A stretch of 16,565 nt of DNA from Chloroflexota bacterium (GTDB lineage Bacteria > Chloroflexota > Anaerolineae > Anaerolineales > Villigracilaceae). Under the pieces are notes generated by a model, which saw only the letters and a list, made by a program, of their open reading frames with translations, did not search any database and was not told the DNA's origin. The DNA is taken from contig JAPLGV010000139.1 of NCBI GenBank assembly GCA_026389975.1, positions 1 through 16,565 of the forward strand, read 5' to 3'. Of this stretch, positions 12,817-16,565 are shown in pieces. Numbering within the stretch: position 1 is the stretch's first letter; every line of letters begins with the position of its first letter. Both the position numbers and the translations under genes were made by a program.

Positions 12817-13620
12817 ATGAAGACCAAAGCTCTTCTGCTCATCAGCGTTTTCTTGATTATACTTGGGTTGGCTTGGATTTCCTCGGGTGTGCAGGCTGCA
12901 CCGGGCGAACTGCAGGTAGCTTACCCCTCACCGACCCCCGGCCCGGATGGACGGATTATCTATATCGTCAAAGCCGGGGATACCTGCGAACGGATATCCC
13001 TGATGTACGGCGTGTCGCTGGACTCTCTGCGCACGACCAACCAGTTGGACGCGAATTGCTCTCTACGCGAGGGACAGGAGTTAATGCTGGGCGTCGGCGG
13101 ACCCTCAGCCGCCTCGCCGACTCCCGGGCCTTCGCCGATACCGACAGCAGCCCTGCCAACGGCCACACCGGGTGTGGGCGGCATCGCCGAAGTGTGTGTG
13201 CTGGTCTACAATGATGTTAACGGCGACGGCTTGCGCCAGATGACCGAGAGGGCCATTCCTGGTGCGGCGATCAGTCTCACCAGCCTGGATGGGGCTTACT
13301 CGCAAACCCTGACCACCGCCATTAACCCGGACGCGACTGCCTACCAGGGCATGTGTTTCACGAATATGCCGATGGGACAGTACAACGTCAGCGCGGCAGC
13401 GCCGGATGGGTATAACCCCACGATTAACCTGACCTCCAGTCTGGATGTCACCGCCGGTGATATCGCCTACATTGACTACGGTGCACAGGCTAAAACAGTA
13501 ACGGAAGCCAATATCCCCAGGAATAAACCCTCGGCACTGCTGGGCATTGTTGGGGCGGTGTTTTTGCTGGCCGGGATCGGGATGGGGGTGTATGTCTGGA
13601 GTTTGCTGAGAAAAAAGTAA
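12817..13620 (+). CDS. Exported LysM / SdrD-B-like surface protein with C-terminal anchor
   Basis: The protein has 267 residues. A signal sequence covers about 1-27 (MKTKALLLISVFLIILGLAW...QA). A LysM domain at about 47-92 includes YIVKAGDTCERISLMYGVSL and REGQELML, so it should bind peptidoglycan or a similar glycan. A Pro/Thr/Ser linker (95-120) follows. An SdrD-B-like beta domain (about 124-222) starts VCVLVYNDVNGDGLR, whose DVNGDG resembles a calcium loop, and ends with YIDYG. A hydrophobic helix (about 239-262) and LLRKK form a membrane anchor. It is monocistronic, with a short leader. The role is probably cell-surface; the partner is unknown. Confidence 0.85.
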   Translation: MKTKALLLISVFLIILGLAWISSGVQAAPGELQVAYPSPTPGPDGRIIYIVKAGDTCERISLMYGVSLDSLRTTNQLDANCSLREGQELMLGVGGPSAASPTPGPSPIPTAALPTATPGVGGIAEVCVLVYNDVNGDGLRQMTERAIPGAAISLTSLDGAYSQTLTTAINPDATAYQGMCFTNMPMGQYNVSAAAPDGYNPTINLTSSLDVTAGDIAYIDYGAQAKTVTEANIPRNKPSALLGIVGAVFLLAGIGMGVYVWSLLRKK

Positions 13621-13645
13621 GCCGGTGGAAATGAAAAATTTGACA

Positions 13646-13672
13646 GGCTGTGCACTTACAGCCCGTCGTTTT
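13646..13672 (+). terminator. Weak hairpin terminator after the LysM gene
   Basis: GGCTGT (13646-13651) pairs with ACAGCC (13658-13663) across loop GCACTT, then CGTCGTTTTATT. The stem is short and the T-run imperfect. It sits between the convergent LysM and HIT genes. Confidence 0.4.
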
Positions 13673-14066
13673 ATTCCAGCGCAAAGCCCCGTGCTGAAAC
13701 CGGGACTACCACGCGCGCCAGCCTGCCGCCGATCAGATGCAGGTGGAGATGAAAGACCGTCTGCCCGCCATGCGCGCCGGTGTTGAAGATCAGCCGGTAG
13801 CCGGGTTCCGCAATCCCTTCCTGTGCCGCGAGTTGTTTCGCCACCATGACCATGTGCCCCACCAGAGACTCATCCACAGGTTCCAGTTCATTAACCGAGT
13901 CAATATGCCGGTTGGTAACGATGAGGATGTGCGTGGGGGCAATGGGGTGAATATCGCGGAAAGCCGTGACCAAGTCATCGCGGTAGAGTATTTGGGCAGG
14001 TGATTCGCCGCCCCGTCCGGGAACCGGGACTACCCCGGAGATGATTTTGCAGAAGATGCAGGACAT
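13671..14066 (-). CDS. HIT-family nucleotide-binding protein with repeat-encoded insertions
   Basis: I chose ATG 14066 (131 residues) because MSCIFCKIISG is the family start; a GTG at 14087 would add seven residues and no ribosome site is clear for either. The HIT triad is FHLHLHLIGG with H106, H108 and H110. Other landmarks are ILYRDDLVTAFRDIHPIAPTHILIV and RHIDSVNEL. HIT proteins hydrolyse nucleoside phosphoramidates or dinucleotides. Normal proteins read ISGEIPA near residue 10, but here the stretch is SGVVPVPGRGGESPAQ, and the C-terminus ends RVVVPVSARGFALE. Both oddities coincide with GGAACCGGGACTAC repeats. The catalytic core is intact, so it is probably functional. Confidence 0.85.
   Translation of the reverse strand: MSCIFCKIISGVVPVPGRGGESPAQILYRDDLVTAFRDIHPIAPTHILIVTNRHIDSVNELEPVDESLVGHMVMVAKQLAAQEGIAEPGYRLIFNTGAHGGQTVFHLHLHLIGGRLARVVVPVSARGFALE
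13690..13710 (+). repeat. GGAACCGGGACTAC repeat copy at the HIT C-terminus
   Basis: GAAACCGGGACTACC lies at 13696-13710, preceded by CCCCGTGCT as in the other copies. On the gene's strand it encodes VVVPVSARG, within the last ~14 residues. Confidence 0.8.
14011..14037 (+). repeat. GGAACCGGGACTAC repeat copy at the HIT N-terminus
   Basis: CCCCGTCCGGGAACCGGGACT begins at 14011 and continues ACCCCGG. On the gene's strand it encodes GVVPVPGRGG, an extra ~9 residues (27 nt) relative to the usual HIT start, keeping the frame. Confidence 0.85.
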
Positions 14067-14090
14067 AATTGTTTGGGGTGGGGTCACTCA

Positions 14091-14127
14091 GTCCCCTCGG
14101 GGACGATGTCCCCTTGCGGGGATGACA
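14091..14127. repeat. GTCCCC/GGGGAC hairpin repeat, second copy
   Basis: GTCCCCTCGGGGAC (14091-14104) is a hairpin. It overlaps a 25-nt sequence at 14101-14125 identical to 12677-12701, which holds TCCCC-TTGC-GGGGA. It lies between the deacetylase-like gene and the HIT gene. Confidence 0.8.
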
Positions 14128-14137
14128 TGGGTCGCCC

Positions 14138-15280
14138 TTACGGAATCGGCCCGTATTGCGGTGCGCAGACGATATCGTAATATTCCAGTTCAGTCACTTG
14201 GTTTTGTTCGGCGTAAGCAGCGGCTTCCTGTCCGACCTGCATCACGTCGTTAATATGGATGATGGCGTCTGTGTCCCAGTAACGCGGCAGGACCATCAAC
14301 GGGTCGTTGACCGGGCCTTCCGGGATCCAGGTGGGGCGCCGCGGATCGAGCGTATCCGCCAATGGAACCCAGTTGAACATCACCGGTCCACGCGGGTTGA
14401 CCGTGAATCCCAGCCGGTAGCCCAATTGGCGCGCAACCTCGGCGGCACGCGGCGTGAATTCGCCTAACGGCCAGATGATGGCGATCGGCGGCTCCCCAAA
14501 ATGCAGCAGGAAGCGGTCAATCGAGCCTTGCAGTTCGCTGTAGATGTATTCGTCGCTTGCATCCGGTCCCATGCCGATGTTGTGGACGACGCCGTGCGCC
14601 TGGTAATCCACCCAGCCTTCGTTGTGCAGGTCCACTTGCTGCTGCCACAGGTCGGCGGAACTCAGGTCGGTGCTGATCCAGGCGTTGACCACCGGCCAGC
14701 TATATTGCTCCCAATACTGGCGGAAAAGGATATTAAAGTAATCGCTGGACTTGCGGTCATCCACGACCAACAACACCGAGCGAGGTGGAATCCTAGCGTT
14801 CTTTTCCATGAAATCGGCAAGTTGCAGCGTAGTAATGGCCTGGAACCCGTCGTCATGGAGGCGGCTCATCAACTGGCGGAAATCGTATTCTGAAATCTGG
14901 CTTGGGCTGGTCACGGCATTATTGGTGACGGAATGGAACATGATCACCATCGCCACTGTCCCCGGTGCGCTGTTCGCCGAAGACCATTTGTCTTGCAGAA
15001 CCTGACATGGTTCCTGAACATAAGGTTGCGGCGAACCGAACGGGGTCAGACTGTCGTTCTGGTACAAGACGGGGAGAGCGGGAGGGGTGCGAATGGGCGT
15101 GGGTGTGGGCGGGGGCGTGGGGGTGGGCGTGAGCGTCGGCGTGGAGGTCGGCTCAGGGGTCAGGGTAGCGGTCGCAGTGGGAGTGGGGGCTGGCGACAGG
15201 GCAGAGCAAGCAGTCAGGAAAACGGCCAGCAGGCTCAAGGTCCAGAGAAGACGCGCAGGGAAGGTACGGTAAGAAGTCAT
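14138..15280 (-). CDS. Polysaccharide deacetylase-like lipoprotein
   Basis: The protein has 380 residues. The lipoprotein signal ends in LTAC with Cys25. A Thr/Pro linker runs to about 66. The catalytic region resembles a NodB/CE4 deacetylase: MVIMFHSV (H116), LLVVDDRKSS (D174, D175; usual FDDG), DYQAHGVVHNIGM (H229, H233, the HxxxH motif), IIWPLGEFTPRAAEVARQLGYRLGFT (usual YPYG). The metal-binding D-H-H set is present but motif 1 has R in place of G. It would trim N-acetyl groups from surface glycans. TAAAAT (15293-15288) is 7 nt before ATG 15280 with no Shine-Dalgarno: leaderless candidate. Confidence 0.82.
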   Translation of the reverse strand: MTSYRTFPARLLWTLSLLAVFLTACSALSPAPTPTATATLTPEPTSTPTLTPTPTPPPTPTPIRTPPALPVLYQNDSLTPFGSPQPYVQEPCQVLQDKWSSANSAPGTVAMVIMFHSVTNNAVTSPSQISEYDFRQLMSRLHDDGFQAITTLQLADFMEKNARIPPRSVLLVVDDRKSSDYFNILFRQYWEQYSWPVVNAWISTDLSSADLWQQQVDLHNEGWVDYQAHGVVHNIGMGPDASDEYIYSELQGSIDRFLLHFGEPPIAIIWPLGEFTPRAAEVARQLGYRLGFTVNPRGPVMFNWVPLADTLDPRRPTWIPEGPVNDPLMVLPRYWDTDAIIHINDVMQVGQEAAAYAEQNQVTELEYYDIVCAPQYGPIP

Positions 15281-15319
15281 GGGTCGAATTTTACCCGAAA
15301 AGAACCTTGCCCGTGCCCC

Positions 15320-15366
15320 GTGCCCCGTGCGGGAACCGGGACTACTTCGCAGGAACCGGGACTACC
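15320..15366 (+). repeat. GGAACCGGGACTAC repeat, tandem pair
   Basis: GGGAACCGGGACTAC occurs at 15331-15345 and GGAACCGGGACTACC at 15352-15366, about 20 nt apart, as in 7821-7854. GCCCCGTGCCCCGTGC precedes the first. This pair lies between genes (deacetylase-like and ino1). Confidence 0.9.
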
Positions 15367-15394
15367 GTGCGAAGGTTTTAAACCTTCGCACGGT
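15364..15394. repeat. Perfect 15-bp palindrome after ino1
   Basis: ACCGTGCGAAGGTTT (15364-15378) pairs with AAACCTTCGCACGGT (15380-15394) around a single T. It begins 7 nt past the ino1 stop (minus strand) and touches the second repeat copy. No T-run follows, but it may terminate or stabilise the ino1 mRNA. Confidence 0.75.
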
Positions 15395-15400
15395 TATGGA

Positions 15401-16486
15401 TTACTCGTTGCTCTCGCCTTTGATGAAGGCTTCGGTCTTTTCGCGGCAGACATCATCCCTGAACTGTTTGGGCGGAGTTTTGAAGAAATACGACGAGGGT
15501 CCAATGATCGGGCCGGAAAGGCCGCGGTCGAGTGCCAGTTTGGCGCAGCGAACGGCATCAATGACCACGCCGGCCGAGTTGGGGCTGTCCCACACTTCCA
15601 GTTTCACTTCCACATTGAGCGGCACATCGCCGAAGGTGGTGCCTTCCATGCGGATATAGCACCACTTGCGGTCGGTCAGCCACGGCACATGGTCCGAGGG
15701 GCCAACGTGGACGTTATCGGGGTCCATCTTGTAAGGGATCATGCTGGTGACCGCGCCGGTCTTGGAGATTTTCTTGGACTCAAGGCGCTCGCGCTCCAGC
15801 ATATTCAGGAAGTCCGTGTTGCCGCCGAAATTGAGCTGGTAGGTGCGGTCAATGCGCACGCCGCGGTCCACGAACAGGCTGGTGAGCACGCGGTGCAGGA
15901 TGGTCGCGCCGACCTGGGACTTGATGTCGTCGCCCAGGATGGGCAGACCGGCATCTTTGAAGCGCTTGGCCCAGTACTCGGACGAGGAAATGAACACCGG
16001 GATGCAGTTGACGAAGGCGCAGCCCGCTTCGATGATTTGCTCCACGTACCACTTGGTGGCCATCTCCGAGCCGACTGGCAGGTACGAGATTACCACGTCG
16101 GTTTTCGTGTCTTTGAGCAATTTGACGATGTCGGCGGTTGGGCCGGGGGCCTTGGTAATCACCTGCGAGAGATATTTGCCCAGGCCGTCGTGGGTCATGC
16201 CGCGCACCACCGGCACGTTCAGCATGGGCACGTTACAGAACTTATAAGTGTTGTTGGGTTCGGCAAGAATCGCTTCAGAGAGGTCCTTGCCCACTTTGGT
16301 CACGTTGATGTCAATTCCCAAGGTGAACTCGATGTCGCGGATGTGATACCCGCCCAGGTTGACGTGCATCAAGCCGGGAACGGTTGCGTCTTCGGGCGTG
16401 TTCTTATAAAACTCAATCCCCTGAACAAGCGAAGAGGCGCAGTTCCCTACGCCAATGATCGCCACGCGGACTTTCTTTTTGCTCAT
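15401..16486 (-). CDS. ino1: myo-Inositol-1-phosphate synthase
   Basis: The enzyme makes 1L-myo-inositol 1-phosphate from glucose 6-phosphate using bound NAD+. The 361-residue protein has the Rossmann start VAIIGVGNCASSL (G12, G14), the family blocks LPVGSE (136-141), LGDDIKSQVGAT (184-195), LNFGGNTDFLNM (218-229) and DSPNSAGVVIDAVR (300-313). Length fits the actinobacterial/archaeal type, not the ~510-residue eukaryotic one. ATG 16486 follows AAGGAG on the minus strand. Inositol would feed phosphatidylinositol-type lipids or compatible solutes; no partner gene is in the window. Confidence 0.96.
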   Translation of the reverse strand: MSKKKVRVAIIGVGNCASSLVQGIEFYKNTPEDATVPGLMHVNLGGYHIRDIEFTLGIDINVTKVGKDLSEAILAEPNNTYKFCNVPMLNVPVVRGMTHDGLGKYLSQVITKAPGPTADIVKLLKDTKTDVVISYLPVGSEMATKWYVEQIIEAGCAFVNCIPVFISSSEYWAKRFKDAGLPILGDDIKSQVGATILHRVLTSLFVDRGVRIDRTYQLNFGGNTDFLNMLERERLESKKISKTGAVTSMIPYKMDPDNVHVGPSDHVPWLTDRKWCYIRMEGTTFGDVPLNVEVKLEVWDSPNSAGVVIDAVRCAKLALDRGLSGPIIGPSSYFFKTPPKQFRDDVCREKTEAFIKGESNE

Positions 16487-16525
16487 AGTTTCTCCTTGGT
16501 TCTGGTGTAAAATTTTGCGATTGTT

Positions 16526-16533
16526 ACTATAAT
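16526..16533. promoter_or_regulatory. Overlapping divergent -10 elements near the window end
   Basis: The plus strand has TATAAT (16528-16533) with an ATG at 16544 starting MDSETAL into the window edge. The minus strand has TATAGT (16531-16526) upstream of ino1. No -35 match is clear on either strand. The + start cannot be confirmed. Confidence 0.3.
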
Positions 16534-16565
16534 CGAATCACATATGGACTCGGAAACGGCCTTGC

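Noticed and set aside
14933..16510. 525-residue plus-strand open frame
   Set aside because: It lies antisense to ino1 and the 5' end of the deacetylase-like gene, both of which have clear family motifs; its protein is Gly/Arg/His-rich with no recognisable domain.

Overview
The window looks like chromosomal DNA of a moderately GC-rich bacterium. My best guess is Chloroflexota, Anaerolineae-like. The clues are the gene order tuf-rpmG-trnW-secE-nusG-rplKAJL with no rpoB after rplL, NusG with an acidic N-terminal extension, several surface lipoproteins with Thr/Pro linkers, a gene for inositol-3-phosphate synthase, and many small palindromic repeats. This placement is an inference from gene content; no search was run.

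Layout. (1) 1-4011, + strand: a translation/transcription cluster. It holds the 3' end of tuf, rpmG, tRNA-Trp(CCA), secE, nusG, rplK, rplA, a leader carrying an attenuator, rplJ and rplL, closed by a strong intrinsic terminator. (2) 4020-5620, - strand: a small Cys-containing protein with a strong Shine-Dalgarno, a DUF1232 (YkvA-like) membrane protein, and a zinc-dependent phospholipase C-like protein. (3) 5800-6553, + strand: a HAD hydrolase, followed by about 350 bp without a convincing gene but packed with hairpins sharing a GGTCTCC/GGAGACC core. (4) 6906-9791, - strand: a Thr/Pro-linker lipoprotein, a DNA methyltransferase (order I then IV, TSPPYW), and a downstream protein with a PD-(D/E)xK-like signature; the last two are probably a restriction-modification pair. 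(5) 10089-11120 +: a threonine 3-dehydrogenase-like SDR, converging on purA (-) through a shared bidirectional terminator. (6) 12817-13620 +: an exported LysM/SdrD-B-like protein with a C-terminal membrane anchor. (7) 13671-16486, - strand: a HIT protein, a polysaccharide-deacetylase-like lipoprotein, and myo-inositol-1-phosphate synthase.

How parts work together. The first block supplies ribosome stalk proteins (L10, L7/L12), L11/L1, SecE, NusG and EF-Tu. Its spacers carry probable autoregulatory RNAs: an L10-type leader with mutually exclusive terminator and antiterminator stems, and two look-alike elements that may be L1 sites. The rest is a mosaic of housekeeping and accessory genes separated by repeat elements.

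The most unusual feature is a short dispersed repeat with core GGAACCGGGACTAC. I count seven copies at five places between 7817 and 15366. Copies lie inside three protein-coding genes, where they are read in more than one reading frame and appear to insert short peptides without breaking the gene. Three genes (5615, 5834, 15280) have a -10-like hexamer 6-7 nt before the start codon and no Shine-Dalgarno, suggesting leaderless mRNAs.
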